This document shows, piece by piece, positions 26,001 through 35,827 of a stretch of DNA of 64,000 nucleotides (its first letter is position 1; each line of letters begins with the position of its first letter). Source of the DNA: Crotophaga sulcirostris (Eukaryota; Chordata; Aves; Cuculiformes; Crotophagidae). The stretch spans positions 752,558-816,557 of the forward strand of contig VYZB01000056.1 of NCBI GenBank assembly GCA_013397455.1, written 5' to 3'. Both the position numbers and the translations under genes were made by a program. The notes beneath the pieces are model-generated. The model had not been told where the DNA came from and did no database searches. It was given only the letters and a program-made list of their open reading frames with translations.

Positions 26001-29000
26001 AAAAAGAAAGATCTCCTTTTGTGTAGACAGAGACTATGTGATCTAAATGTAGCCTAATTTTTGATGGTTGCTGTGTAATGAAGTATGTGTGCATGCAGAT
26101 CTGTTCAAATGACGTACGTTTTCTTCACACTGAGAAGTAAAATGTGAGATCTGTACCTGAGAGATTAAACACTAACTGGATTTTATACCCAAAGCTTTCT
26201 GTCCAGCAGTTTAGCTTTCAATTCTCAGTCAAAGATATACTTTTAAAAGGGGAAGCATAAATATTTGTGCAAAGGATCTTCAATATAAAACTTATATCTC
26301 AATTTTGGGCTTTTCCTTGGGACTTATCTATGCCTTTTTGATTGATTTATCATTGTTTAATATCTGCAAAATAGGTAAATATTAGTACCCCATTTCACAG
26401 ATGATTAACTAAGGCATAGAAATTAAGGTCAGGTGAAATTATTACATTCTTCTTTGCTGTTTTTTTCTTGCTTAATTACTTTCTGACCAGCTCACAGCTA
26501 TGGAGGTTAATATTGAAAAAATATTATGAATATGGACAAGCTTGAGTGTTTCTTTTCCTGGTTTCTCCAGAAAAAGAATTGGAACAGTTTCTAGTGCTAA
26601 AAAAACAGAGGGCAGAGAGGTTTTGTGCCTGCTGTTGCTGTTAATCAGCCAAAAAGAGGAGCTATATCTTTGTGGTAATAGACCTGGTTTGCTGTCTGTC
26701 ATCTCTCTCCAAAATCTGCCAATTGGACTCCTTTCAGGACTGGCTTTAGACAACTGAGCTGGTCTTGGAGAAAGCATTAAATGTAGCCACTGCTTAGTAT
26801 AGCCCCTCTCCCCTTAAAGCACCAGTATCTGCAGAGTAGATGGATTTCAGATCAGCTATTCAGTCTGCCCAAATGGTAACCATAAATAGAAAGGACTGGG
26901 TTCTTCCAAGAAGGGTTCTGACGCTGCATGCCAAGAACAGCTGAGATCTGTATGAAGCCTTAGCTCAGATTGAACAGAGGCTCCCTGCCCATAATAATGT
27001 GAGGTTCCAGACCCAGTGAGGGGTCAGTCTATGTATTCAAACTTCTCCTCAGCTCTAGAACGTTCAGTGACATTGCCAGCATCTTTACAGGCTTACATTT
27101 TGAGACTAGTAAGGGTGACCATGGAGCCATCGTTATATCCAGTGAGTGTTAGAACTTAGGATTTCTGACTGGAATCTTGGCAATCATGAAACTTCTATGG
27201 CCACAACTAATAGAAGATCTTCATTGTAAGCAGCATTCTTAAAATTTTAGCCCATTAGCTGATGCCTACCAACTCGTTCCACCCATGTCTTATTTTTATT
27301 TTTTTGCAATATAATAGTCTAACAAGTAGGAATTGTTTGTGCTGCTATTTAACACAGTCAACATTCAGCAGTCATTTTGTATTATACTACATGTGGTGCT
27401 TCACAAAAATGTAGGAAAAAGACCTTTTGAGTTTGGGGATTACAATTTCAAGGTGTGGAGTGCTCACTGAAATGTCACTTATTACTATATTACCTATATA
27501 GGACATATTGAGCACCTCAGAGGGTGACTTACAATTTAGCAGTGAAAACTGAGATGTTTCATAATGAGCGTGACAGTTGTTTTACAGCATGAGTGACTGG
27601 AGGGAGTAGCACAGAGAAGATGACCATGTCGGAGTCTCTCCAGGGCTTTGGCATCAAAGCAGGGATGAAGTAGCAGTGGGAAGGAAAACAAAGATGTCAA
27701 TTTGAAGGAAACTAGTGAGTTGAAGTGTCTTTCCAGGTATTCAAGGGAGAGAATATAAGCATTCACATTATAGGAAGGCAGAGAGAGAGAGTGAAGAGTG
27801 TTGTTACTTGTGAGAGAGATCTGCTCACAGGTGGATAATCTGGGAACTGTACGAAGGGCTACTTGAGGACATCTTAAGTTTTAGTGGATGCTGATAAGGA
27901 GATACAGAAAGTTAATTAGATACCTGTTGATGTTAAACACATTAAATTCCATATAACATTTAAAAGAAAAATGGCAAAGTGATATAGTAAAGTTAGAAAT
28001 TAAGACTCGACAGTTATGCCAGTAGAATGCTAACAGCACAGTACAGGAACTGAAAATAGACTTCCTGCATAGCTGATTCCAATCTACATGTTTTTCTAAT
28101 ACACTACTTTTATAAACATCTAATGTAAAAAATACTTAGTAGCTTCTACTTGATGGTTTTTTTCCCACAGCTGAAAGAACAAAGCTTCTATTTTCAGAAA
28201 TGATCAATGCTATTTGGGTACCTGCCTTGAAACCTCTGTAAAAAGTTACCTTTTTTGAAGAAACTTTAATTTCTGGAAATACTTGATAGCAGGTTTTTTT
28301 AGAGTGTTTCATTCAGGCCAGCATATATAGCGTCCTCTCTACAAGGAGGAGAAGAATGCATTATTGAGTTGGCATGTTTGTACAGATTATTTTTTCATCA
28401 GCCCTGCAGAAAGTCATCCAGAGAACACATGAAGAGGTGTCAAAAGATGGCAATAAACAAGAAGATATGGTTAAGAAGACTGGAGTGCAGAGGTACATTA
28501 CGTGATGGGTTTCTGAACAACTGGGAGAAACAACTGATCAGGACAGAGCTTATGCTTTTCTTTCTTCTCCCCAACCCCACCCCCAAACAACCAAATTCAG
28601 CATTCAGTGAATTCAGATGACATTTACATTTTTCGGTATGGGTGGCAGAATAATCCATTTTTCTGCCTTGTAAGCAGTATATAAGCAGTATTTTCTGGAA
28701 AGTGCTCCATGAATCTTGCATTTGCAAACAGAAGAGATCTTACATTCCAGCAACTTTGCAGAAAAAAACATTGTTCTATCTTATTCCTGTAGAATTGTTT
28801 GTTTCTACCATTGCATTTATCAGCAGTTTCTCTATAACATTTCCAGCTAAGCTTATATTAGATATGTCCCCTCATTACTCAGTTCTCTTTCCACGGTGGT
28901 AAGATCAACATGACAAACCATTCTTACAAATAGACTTTGCTGAAGCATTTTTTCCCTTGAGTTGAGGTCAAGTGAAATAGATTTTGTACCTGGATAGCTC

Positions 29001-32000
29001 CAGCAAGTCTGTAATACCAAGAATGTTTTATCAACACCTGTAGAATTTTTCACATTCTGGAGAAGGTCTCTGTACACTATTTTAAACTTTATTGTATCTT
29101 ACAGTTTGTTGCCAGTGGATCAGAAGAATCATGGAGTAAACATGCCATTCATTAAGGAACAAGAGAGTACAATATCAAGGAAGCAGAGGCCCAGAAGGCA
29201 GGGGTAAGGCTACAAATCTATTTTGAAGCACACTATATGCTGTATAAACTCAGCGCTCTGTGTGGAAAGCATTTGGCATGCAAATGTCAGAGAGCATTTT
29301 ATCACATGAGACCAGAGCAGGCCAGTGGAACCTTGCAGCTCATTTCATACATTTCAGTGCAACACGAAGGCACTTTCCTGGTAGGACATGACTGGAATGA
29401 AAAACAGTAAGAATCCAAATTTAATACAATAATGTGATTAACTAAAAAATGTAAATTATATTAAAATCAGATTTTTACTGAGAATAAAGAGATGTCAAAA
29501 TTTACATAGGGTCACATCACCCTGTGTTCTTAGCAACACAGGTGCTTACCACAAAAGGTTACCACAAGATGTTAATTCCAGATTTCTGTGGCGGTTTTTT
29601 GTTGCAGCTGTGATATCAGCTCTTTCATTAAAAGCAAATATAACTTGTGCAACAATATGAGGCAAAAGTTCACAGCAATACATGAAGCTGCATCTTGTTG
29701 TTTACATGATACCCAGAGAGGATAGGAAGAGGTTTTTCTGTATACTCTTAAAATGTTATGCACCTTGCTTCTGATCAGATTTAGGACTTGTCTTCAGGCC
29801 TCTTAAAAATGCATTTCTATGGATTGACATTAAAATAAGCATATAGGGGTGATGATAGGAAGTTTTATGACTATGAAAAAATATATTACAGGGTAAATAT
29901 TTAGAGCAGTCTTTTGGGATATTTATGAATGACTATTCTGGAAATAGTTTCGCTAAAAGCATTGGATATATTTACTTTGAACAGAATAATAAATTCAGTC
30001 CATGCACAATCTATGTGACAGTCTTGTGTTAGCATTTCAGAGACGACTGCATTGTTCTTCAACATTATTTTGACTCTTCTCATATTAACAGTTGCATTGT
30101 CCTCTCTCAAGGCCTCTTCCCAGATCAGTGACACTTCTACCTTCTTGACCAGCCAAAGCCTGTCATCCTTCACCTTTCACCCAGAAACATTCCTCTCTCA
30201 TGTTTGTGCAAATTCTTTTGTCTCATTCAGCATCAGACCTGAGATCCTCCTCTATATTGCTATTCAGAATTGTGTTACAGGCAGTTTTCTTTCTACCTCT
30301 CACTTCCTTCTTCTTTCCATTCTCCTGTTTCATTTTCTACTTAGATTTTTGTGTCCCCAGAGCTTTCCTTATCTGGAACTGGGTCCTTGTTTTCTTCCCT
30401 GAGCAACTGCTGTGACTGCATAAGGAACTAATCACTCCAGCATCCTGCAGTATGGAAGGACAAGCCTGATGGAAACTTAGTACTTGCAGCTATTTTGCCA
30501 TTCTCCATACAGCCACACAAGGGTATTCTATTTGATCAGCCTTTAGAGATGAAACCTCAGTTTGGCAGGATATAGTATAAGTAGTTTATTGGAAAGAAAA
30601 GCAGATGTTTATTTTCGTTATAACACAATAATAGTTTTTGTAGGAAGGCACACATAAGCCCAATTTCTAAGTGAAAGTTCTAGTTCAGGTCACTCTATTC
30701 TGCCTCTCTTGTTGTATTTTTTAAATTATTTTATGATAAATCACTGTACGGTATTCTGTTTGTTTTTTAAGCAGTGGATACCTGATAGAAACCGAATGCT
30801 GAATATCAGTTTAAATGTTTTCATTCAGAAGTTTGTTTCTTACCTACAGCCTAGAGTTGATGCAAAACATAAACATTTCTTGTGTGTATGTAGAAATATG
30901 AACATATACAGAACACTGCAAAAGCAAAAATTGTTATTAGTTTCCACAAACTGAACATACAATGTGTTCTTCACTTTCATTGTTTTCTGCCTGCCTTAGA
31001 TTCCTCCCAGTTAACTATGCAGAAGTGTGGTAATGTTTAAAGCACAGCTTTAACTTTTAACATTTTTTGCAGGAGTCAGCAAGAGCGTTGTTATCAAAAA
31101 TACCAGGCTTTGAAGCACTTAAAATACTTTAGTGGAGACCTAGAAAGGATAAGACAGCTGGGCATGAAAACCAGGAGAGAACCTGATAAAGATCAACTAA
31201 ACTGGTAAGGAGGCATAGAAACCCTCAGTTAAGTGAGATGGTCAGGGCCCCAGAGCTGTCTTTGGTATGAAAAGCTGGGGGTTTTTTTCTTTTTTTTTCT
31301 CCCCAAAGCAAAGTATCACTAGAAACCATTGAATCAGTTCTAGTAAATGCAGGCTTTTCAAACTGGTAGCAACAAAAATACAGATATGGTCTCTAGGAGC
31401 AGATCCTGGCTTGCTCAGCAAATAGGTTAACTGGAAACATAAGAAAGTGGATAAGGAAGAGTTCCTTCCCAAAGATATCAGGGAAGAGCACTCAGTCCCT
31501 GCACTTGCACACCCTCCCTGGCATGCAGCTTTATAGGAGGCTTCTTCCACCATTTGAGGTGCCACGTAAAAACATGATACCCCAAATATGACATATTGTA
31601 TAAATATGCATGGGGTAGATTCCCAACATCTTACTGTAGTGAACATTCACAGTACTAAAACTGATGGCAAAGGAAACTTTGACTCTAGCTGTCCATCCAT
31701 TTTAAAACCAAAAATATTTCCCTGCCAGTGTTTATGAACTGCACATGAATAATGCTGCAGCACTTCCAAGGGCAAGTAGAATAATTGCCTAAATGCTTCC
31801 CTGTACAGCAACTCTGCAAATGTCTAGTGTTTTATGTTTGAAAGGATATTGGCTGTATCCAGTGATCAGCTTCCAGACACGCACGAGAAATAGCCTACCA
31901 GAATACCTCAGCAAGCTCACAGTGTGTTCCGTACTGCTCTATCCAGGAGATCTCCTTGGACAAGGGATCACAGAACATGAAAACTGCATGGAACATTTTT

Positions 32001-35000
32001 GGTTTTTTTTTCAACCTGCCCTCTTTTGCTCTCCTTGCTAGTAAGCTTTCTACCTTTCATTATTTGAGATAACAAAAAGTCCATTTCTAATCTGAGGTCC
32101 AAAATGCAAGTGGCCGAGGACCACATAAGTTGTGCTAATGCATAAACCTAGTCTTGGACTATCTACCAGAACTCTGGTTTTGTCAAACATATGCTCCAGC
32201 TGTCCTCCCAGATTTAAGATCTGGCATGTAAATAAGCCCTGAAACTGGAGTGGATGTGGTTTTGGTTTTATACTGACAATTTCACTGGAAGTATAATTTG
32301 AGCAAAGCTCCATGAATATAAAGGAGACTGTACCTCAATATGGCTTTTTTCTTTTTGCCCTGTGCAAGAAGAGTACTACAAGTCTGCTGTTCCTTCATAT
32401 GAAAACCGTGCTTCCATAGTGAAGAGGCTGTCTCAGACTGTGCCAGCGTAGTTAGATGAGTACAGCTTTCTATGCCAGGCCTGTGCTGCAAAAAGCTATC
32501 CATGAGGGGTATGAAGAGTGAAGTCTCTGACAAGACTGGTCAACCCCCTTGTGGAAACACAAAGTCATGACAGAGAAATCTCTTTCACCAGACCACTTGT
32601 TCTGTTGACAATAGAGCTGTTTTCCCCATTCTCTTGCAAACACTGCCTTGCCAAGAGCTGAATCACAGTAGGAAAACATCACTAGCATATGCTGTCAGTC
32701 TAGCTGTCTTTCTCTCATGAGGTGAGAAAAAACAAAAACGATGTAAAATATGAACAGTGTGATATAGGAGTACACTGAACATAGCTTCCTTTCTCAAATA
32801 AAATATCTTAATGCATAGATGGGTTATAAAAGGCCTGTGTGTGACATGATCAAGTACAGGATGAAGTACCGAATCATAGAATCACCCGAGTTCTAAGGGA
32901 CCCAAAAGGATCATCGATTCCAACTCCTATCCCTACATAGGACACCCACAACATTCACACTGTGTGACAGAGGACATTGTCCAGAAGCTTCTTGAATACT
33001 GGCAGACTGGGTGCCATGACTGCTTCCCTGGGGAGCTGTTCTGTGCTCCACTACTCGCTGGGTGAAGAACCTCTTCCTAATATCCAATCTAACCCTCCCC
33101 TGGCACATCTTCCTGCCATTACCTCTAGTCCTATCATGGGCCACCAGAGAGAAGAGATCAGCACCTGTTTCTCCTCCTTCCCTTGTGAGAAGGCAGATCC
33201 CCAGTAGCAGCCAGTGATAAGAAAGAGTTGGCTGTACAGCCAGACCCACACCAGCAGTGTACTACTGTGTTTAGAACTTGCACTAGTGAAGAAAAGAACG
33301 TACCTGTTTTGTTTTTTACTGGTTATAGGAGGAAATTCCTCACCCCTCTCCTCCTGTCCCAGTAATGTGTTATGAACTGGAGGGAGGCAGCACTTCCTGT
33401 TGAGGTGTTGCCAGATCCTCAGCCCTTTGCAATCAAAGCCACAACACAGTCATGCACAGTCTAGAAAGGTTTGGAACATCAGTCTCCAGGACTGTCAAAG
33501 CAGCACTGCAGAATTTATACAGAACATTAAGAAAACAGACCATCTTTTTACAAGAGTTTTATTTTTATTGTAATATGTAATACTCTTTCTGAATCTCTGT
33601 ATTCAGAGTAAAACAGTAAAGACTGTGTGTTATAATGCACTTACATCAGTGAGATTTATGTCAGCATATAGAGAGAGGAGAATGATGATAGCACAGGGAA
33701 AAGGGATAGTAAAGAGAATCAGAAAGTGTGCCAGATCAGGCACTGATTGCAGTGGAAAATCCACAGAGGCTAAACAAAACAAATAGAGAAAAGATGAAGA
33801 GGACAAATCTGTAGTAAAATGGAAACATTTGTTAGGATTTTATTATTTCCATATCCAAGTTTGTCATCCAAAATTTAAATGAACAGTGAAGAACCATCTA
33901 TTTCAATGCCCTGCAAAGGGAATTGGTGCACAAGTCCAATAAAGTAAAGCTTTTTCGCATTATTCACTCAGAATTACACTGAGTATTGCATTCCCAAAAG
34001 AGCCATTTTTTCTGTGAAAGTTATGGAGGTGGTGAAGCAACTGAAATGCCAGGCAAACCCAAAGTTATTAATCACACATGCATTTGTTCCCATAGCTTCT
34101 CTTTTATTGCTGTTCTTCTTTCTGCTAAAGGTTTCCTGTATTGCTTGACAGACTCCCAGAGTCTGTGAAGAGTGACCATTACGTACAGAAAATCTTAAAG
34201 AAACTGGAAAAATACGGCAAGAATCCTGACTTGAAAATTCCCCAAGACACCTTTGTGAAGGTTCTGGGTGATCTACAGGTGTGGGAGCTGTGTTCTCCAG
34301 AAATCGCTGCAGCTGTGGAGGTGAGATGAGTCCAGTTCTTGATTCTCTGTGTGATGAGGGTGAGGAGTACAGGCATCTGTGGGTGGAGTTCATGCAGTGG
34401 AAAGTTACCAGATGAAATCATTTAGGATTTATGAAGATGTTACTCTTCACCTTTTACAAGGCACGTTGAACTCCTCAGAAGAGAGATGTTATGACACGCA
34501 CTGGGTTATTAATCAGTATCATTTTATTATTATGTCATTGTTGATTTACTTATCGACACAGTGAAAGTGACTGCTCTCATAAACTGTTAGGACACTTGAA
34601 GAGAAACATTATCTTGTTCTCCCCTGAAATGGCCTGTCATTCCCACTAATTACATCCATGAGCTATTTGAGCATTATGTCACTGATCCAGGAACTCTGCA
34701 GATATCTTCATTTTGCTTCAGCAACTTTAAAAATCATCTGCTTCTCAAGATCTTAAGTTGGGCTCAACTCTTGTAGTTCTAGAAGCCATTTGCAGAAGAG
34801 GAAGAACACGAGAAAGGGAAGAGAATACATTTAGAATGTGCCCTGCTATGTAGTCTAACCAGGCAACTAAGTTACAGAAAATGGCAATGATGCCACCGTG
34901 TGGTTTTTGTTCTCATCACAGTTATTTCCCCTAATCTACACGACCAACAGAAATCTCTGAGACAAGCAGGTTACCGTGCATCTTACTTATATCGAGTGTT

Positions 35001-35827
35001 ATCATCTTTATAAAGGCAAAAATTTAGCAAACAACATGTTGAGATCAGACTAGCTGTGTTTTACTGATGTCTTATAAAAGAGCCATTTTGTCTTGTGCCC
35101 TAATTTGCACAGTCACTAACCAGAGAGGCAGCCTTGCCTTAATGTTCAATATATGTCTCTGTTGTTCACTGATCTATTTCTTTGCTGTTTCTATTCTGTT
35201 CCCTTTGCATTTTGATTTCTCATATTAGTGTAACAGAGAAAAACACGTGAGCATAGCTGAATCTACTTATTAAAAAGTAGCCACAGAAGGAAGGAGGACT
35301 TTGGTGCTCTTTCTGAATGGAATAGATAGATAAAACTGTCGCATTTTAGGACCAAGAACAGCATCACTGAATATGACCTGGCTGATACTGACAGAGATTC
35401 CAGATGAAGTTCTTATTTAACTTCTATTTGCTGTAATGTATGTACTGCAGTGGTAGATAAGAAGACAGCTGCAAGTTTAAAATACAAAGACTGAATCAAC
35501 TTGGAAAGAGTCAGGATATAAATTGCAATGAAGACTGTAGAGTTTTCCCTTTAATTAATTTTAGAGCACATCCAGCTGTTCAGAAAGTTGCATTAAAAAC
35601 GTTTTGGTGATATAAAGCACTATACTAACTGAGAAGCCATTACATTTGTTCTGTTGTCACAATGGTCATATTTTCCCATGTGTTATCTCTCTCTCTCTTA
35701 CATATAAATAAAAAACTCAGGACAGAACCTTTCTCTATTTCAGTTTGTACGTGAAAGTATTGTACAGATGCCAGAAGAGGATTTCAGCAAGTGGCTTCAG
35801 ACAAGAGTAACCCCTCTCTGTGCATAG
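2021..35827 (+). CDS. CCDC60: CCDC60, coiled-coil domain containing 60 (13 coding exons, 487 aa)
   Basis: Joined coding exons: 2021-2050, 2419-2502, 4005-4096, 18005-18181, 19665-19793, 20742-20850, 22525-22615, 23547-23702, 28402-28492, 29105-29203, 31073-31204, 34131-34320, 35744-35827. All introns are GT-AG, the phases agree throughout, and the total is 1464 nt (487 codons plus stop). The product matches vertebrate CCDC60 as I know it, strongest in two blocks: residues about 171-206 ([18 protein letters not shown]) and about 397-480 ([40 protein letters not shown]). The middle is Ser/Gln/Lys-rich and weakly conserved. No signal peptide or membrane segment is seen, so a soluble protein is likely. 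The family has no established molecular function. Human CCDC60 is about 550 aa; the shorter length here is explained mainly by a missing segment between exons 10 and 11. TMEM233 follows on the same strand, as in mammals. The gene identity is firm; exon 1 and the frame of exon 7 are the least certain parts. Confidence 0.93.
2051..2418 (+). other. CCDC60 intron 1
   Basis: A short AT-rich intron between gtaagt and a strong polypyrimidine acceptor. Nothing else was seen in it. Confidence 0.5.
2419..2502 (+). CDS. CCDC60: CCDC60 coding exon 2
   Basis: Acceptor ttttttag|GAACC, donor GAG|gtgagc, 28 codons, phase 0 at both ends. It encodes a Pro/Glu/Lys-rich stretch ([20 protein letters not shown]) with low similarity to mammals, as usual for this N-terminal region. 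Confidence 0.8.
2503..4004 (+). other. CCDC60 intron 2
   Basis: Unique-looking AT-rich DNA of 1.5 kb. No repeat or gene was recognised. Confidence 0.7.
4005..4096 (+). CDS. CCDC60: CCDC60 coding exon 3
   Basis: Acceptor gatccctttcag|TCT, donor TCAAG|gtaagg. It holds 30 codons plus two bases, completing an Arg codon with exon 4. It encodes a basic segment ([18 protein letters not shown]) that corresponds in position to the KEIINLKKDLIRS region of the mammalian protein. Confidence 0.85.
4760..4849 (+). repeat. A-rich low-complexity tract
   Basis: A16 followed by AAAC/AAACC-like units over about 90 bases, interrupted by short C and CG insertions. It resembles a degraded retrotransposon tail or a simple (CAAA)n repeat; no element body was recognised upstream. 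Confidence 0.75.
7065..7180 (-). mobile_element. Possible MIR-type SINE remnant
   Basis: The + strand follows the reverse-complement MIR pattern at low identity: tgcctagcact, then a gap to tattaggtgg, attattgctctcat and aggtaaattattaaagt. The spacing fits the MIR 3' half; the identity is too low to be sure by eye. Confidence 0.4.
13089..13102 (+). repeat. Poly-T tract (T14)
   Basis: Uninterrupted run of 14 T in intron 3; likely length-polymorphic and prone to sequencing error. Confidence 0.9.
16515..16635 (-). mobile_element. Possible MIR-type SINE remnant
   Basis: The pattern gtcagtgttaaagaacttta, tttataact, gcaataacctcat and gccattatccca matches the order and spacing of the reverse-complement MIR 3' half at low identity. 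Confidence 0.35.
17463..17478 (+). repeat. Poly-T tract (T16)
   Basis: Uninterrupted run of 16 T in intron 3, about 520 bases upstream of exon 4. Confidence 0.9.
18005..18181 (+). CDS. CCDC60: CCDC60 coding exon 4
   Basis: Acceptor tttttggcag|GC, donor AT|gtaagt. It encodes residues about 69-128, including [19 protein letters not shown], which aligns with the mammalian SVKIGRGYFAILREE block, then an acidic end ([12 protein letters not shown]). It is preceded by the 13.9 kb intron. Confidence 0.9.
18182..19664 (+). other. CCDC60 intron 4
   Basis: AT-rich DNA of 1.5 kb, including the AT-only-like tract at 19385-19530 and a single unresolved base at 19412. No repeat element was recognised. Confidence 0.7.
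19385..19530. repeat. AT-rich tract with one N
   Basis: Degenerate TATAAAT/AATTTATA repeats, very low GC, with an unresolved base at 19412. Self-complementary on a small scale; probably an unstable or hard-to-sequence stretch. Confidence 0.6.
19665..19793 (+). CDS. CCDC60: CCDC60 coding exon 5
   Basis: Acceptor ttttttcctgcag|T, donor AAAAG|gtatat. It encodes a Lys-rich run ([10 protein letters not shown]) and then [16 protein letters not shown], matching the mammalian segment just before the FRQLCA block. Confidence 0.88.
19794..20741 (+). other. CCDC60 intron 5
   Basis: About 0.95 kb of AT-rich DNA in which no feature was recognised. Confidence 0.7.
20742..20850 (+). CDS. CCDC60: CCDC60 coding exon 6 ([13 protein letters not shown] block)
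   Basis: Acceptor ctcttctttgcag|T. It carries one of the two most conserved CCDC60 blocks: [20 protein letters not shown] and then LTCWNP. The donor is TAC|gtatgc at 20851. A tandem GT at 20860 would add three codons in frame (VCN). A stop at 20863 rules out anything later, so this exon must end in phase 0, which matters for the frame of exon 7. Confidence 0.92.
20851..22524 (+). other. CCDC60 intron 6
   Basis: 1.7 kb. Its 3' half contains the left arm of the inverted repeat (21849-22171), which ends about 350 bases before exon 7. Confidence 0.75.
21849..22171 (+). repeat. Inverted repeat, left arm (323 nt)
   Basis: This segment reads as the reverse complement of 25791-26113. By hand comparison the outer 277 bases (21849-22125) differ at about 6 positions with no indels, roughly 98% identity. 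The inner 46 bases differ at about 8 positions. The outer edge is sharp, at GTCATTTGAAC. I do not recognise it as a named family, and no target-site duplication is visible. Confidence 0.93.
22525..22615 (+). CDS. CCDC60: CCDC60 coding exon 7 (open in two frames)
   Basis: Acceptor gttttcacttag|GG, donor AAAG|gtaact, 91 nt. Joined in phase 0 to exon 6 it reads [16 protein letters not shown] and onward, and returns to the downstream frame if exon 8 starts at 23547. Read one base later it gives [16 protein letters not shown] and onward, which looks more like the mammalian sequence but needs a different exon 6 donor and an exon 8 start at 23558. The exon is well supported; its frame is uncertain. 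It lies between the two arms of the inverted repeat. Confidence 0.72.
22616..23546 (+). other. CCDC60 intron 7
   Basis: 0.93 kb between exons 7 and 8, inside the inverted-repeat loop. No repeat was recognised. Confidence 0.65.
23547..23702 (+). CDS. CCDC60: CCDC60 coding exon 8 (Ser-rich)
   Basis: Acceptor cttctactctag|GT (23547) fits exon 7 in the joined frame; an alternative acceptor cccag|CTT (23558) fits the other frame. The donor is CCTT|gtaagt. It encodes a low-complexity segment rich in Ser and Gln ([23 protein letters not shown]), matching the Ser-rich middle of mammalian CCDC60. Confidence 0.82.
25791..26113 (-). repeat. Inverted repeat, right arm (323 nt)
   Basis: Partner of 21849-22171 in opposite orientation and of equal length; the near-identical core is 25837-26113. 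The spacer between the arms is 3619 bases and holds CCDC60 exons 7 and 8. The transcribed pre-mRNA could fold these arms into a long near-perfect duplex. Confidence 0.93.
26380..26436 (-). mobile_element. MIR-type SINE remnant
   Basis: attagtaccccatttcaca, gatgattaactaaggca and gaaattaaggtca closely follow the reverse complement of the MIR segment usually read as GTAAAATGGGG. Only a short central part is recognisable, consistent with a very old insertion. Confidence 0.55.
28402..28492 (+). CDS. CCDC60: CCDC60 coding exon 9
   Basis: Acceptor attttttcatcag|CC, donor CAGAG|gtacat. It encodes [16 protein letters not shown] and on to KTGVQ, charged and compatible with a helix or coiled coil. It aligns with the mammalian LQKLLEMVREDARR to GMQRK segment, with the phase conserved. 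Confidence 0.87.
28493..29104 (+). other. CCDC60 intron 9
   Basis: 0.6 kb, with a short C-rich patch (ccccaaccccaccccc) near 28568. No other feature was seen. Confidence 0.7.
29105..29203 (+). CDS. CCDC60: CCDC60 coding exon 10
   Basis: Acceptor tgtatcttacag|T, donor CAGGG|gtaagg. It encodes a basic, weakly conserved segment ending RKQRPRRQ. It ends with two bases left over, which splice in frame to exon 11, although the mammalian protein has an extra conserved stretch at this junction. Confidence 0.8.
29204..31072 (+). other. CCDC60 intron 10
   Basis: 1.9 kb. I searched it for the extra exon that mammalian CCDC60 appears to have here and did not recognise one. It includes a T/C-rich stretch around 30050-30410. 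Confidence 0.65.
31073..31204 (+). CDS. CCDC60: CCDC60 coding exon 11
   Basis: Acceptor cattttttgcag|G, donor CTG|gtaagg. It encodes [20 protein letters not shown] and on to the W397 codon, a charged helical segment matching the mammalian RQEERGIQKFRAF to DHWYFDLL stretch. Confidence 0.9.
31205..34130 (+). other. CCDC60 intron 11
   Basis: 2.9 kb, containing a CR1 3' fragment on the minus strand (32871-33210). Otherwise AT-rich DNA with no recognised feature. Confidence 0.75.
32871..33210 (-). mobile_element. CR1 LINE, 3' end fragment
   Basis: On the minus strand the sequence encodes the familiar CR1 ORF2 C-terminal pattern ([33 protein letters not shown]) and runs into the CR1 3' terminus, whose short GATTCTATGATTC-type end lies at 32871-32885. 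It is 5'-truncated, as most CR1 copies are, carries mutations and cannot be active. CR1 is the dominant non-LTR retrotransposon of birds and reptiles. Confidence 0.9.
34131..34320 (+). CDS. CCDC60: CCDC60 coding exon 12 (most conserved block)
   Basis: Acceptor tctttctgctaaag|G, donor GAG|gtgaga, phase 0 at the end. It encodes [44 protein letters not shown] and AAVE, the C-terminal hallmark of CCDC60. No tolerance for indels is seen here compared with mammals. Confidence 0.96.
34321..35743 (+). other. CCDC60 intron 12
   Basis: 1.4 kb of AT-rich DNA between two highly conserved exons. A short (tc)n stretch lies near 35687. Nothing else was seen. Confidence 0.7.
35744..35827 (+). CDS. CCDC60: CCDC60 coding exon 13 (terminal)
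   Basis: Acceptor ttctctatttcag|TTT. It encodes [20 protein letters not shown] and a short tail ending LCA, then TAG at 35825-35827. FVRE, MPEEDF and WLQ are conserved with mammals; the last few residues differ. Confidence 0.95.
   Translation, partial: FVRESIVQMPEEDFSKWLQTRVTPLCA

Larger units (their letters stand above)
23703..28401 (+). other. CCDC60 intron 8
   Basis: 4.7 kb. It contains the right arm of the inverted repeat (25791-26113) and a MIR-type remnant (26380-26436). The rest is unique-looking AT-rich DNA. Confidence 0.75.

Noticed and set aside
21849..26113. A single 4.3 kb DNA transposon with 323-base terminal inverted repeats
   Set aside because: The interior holds CCDC60 exons, no transposase-like frame is present, and the outer edges show no target-site duplication.
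30052..30415. 116-codon hydrophobic + strand frame in intron 10
   Set aside because: It arises from a T/C-rich stretch, which yields Leu/Phe/Ser-rich frames; it is not the missing mammalian CCDC60 segment.
30988..31053. A 30-base phase-compatible microexon (about 31001-31030) between exons 10 and 11
   Set aside because: It has AG and GT edges, but the peptide does not resemble the mammalian segment, and phase compatibility occurs by chance one time in three.
32911..33249. 112-codon minus-strand open frame in CCDC60 intron 11
   Set aside because: It is the C-terminal end of a decayed CR1 ORF2, not a host gene.
33974..34421. Minus-strand open frames of 139 and 80 codons
   Set aside because: Antisense shadow of the conserved CCDC60 exon 12 and its flanks; no splice or homology support.
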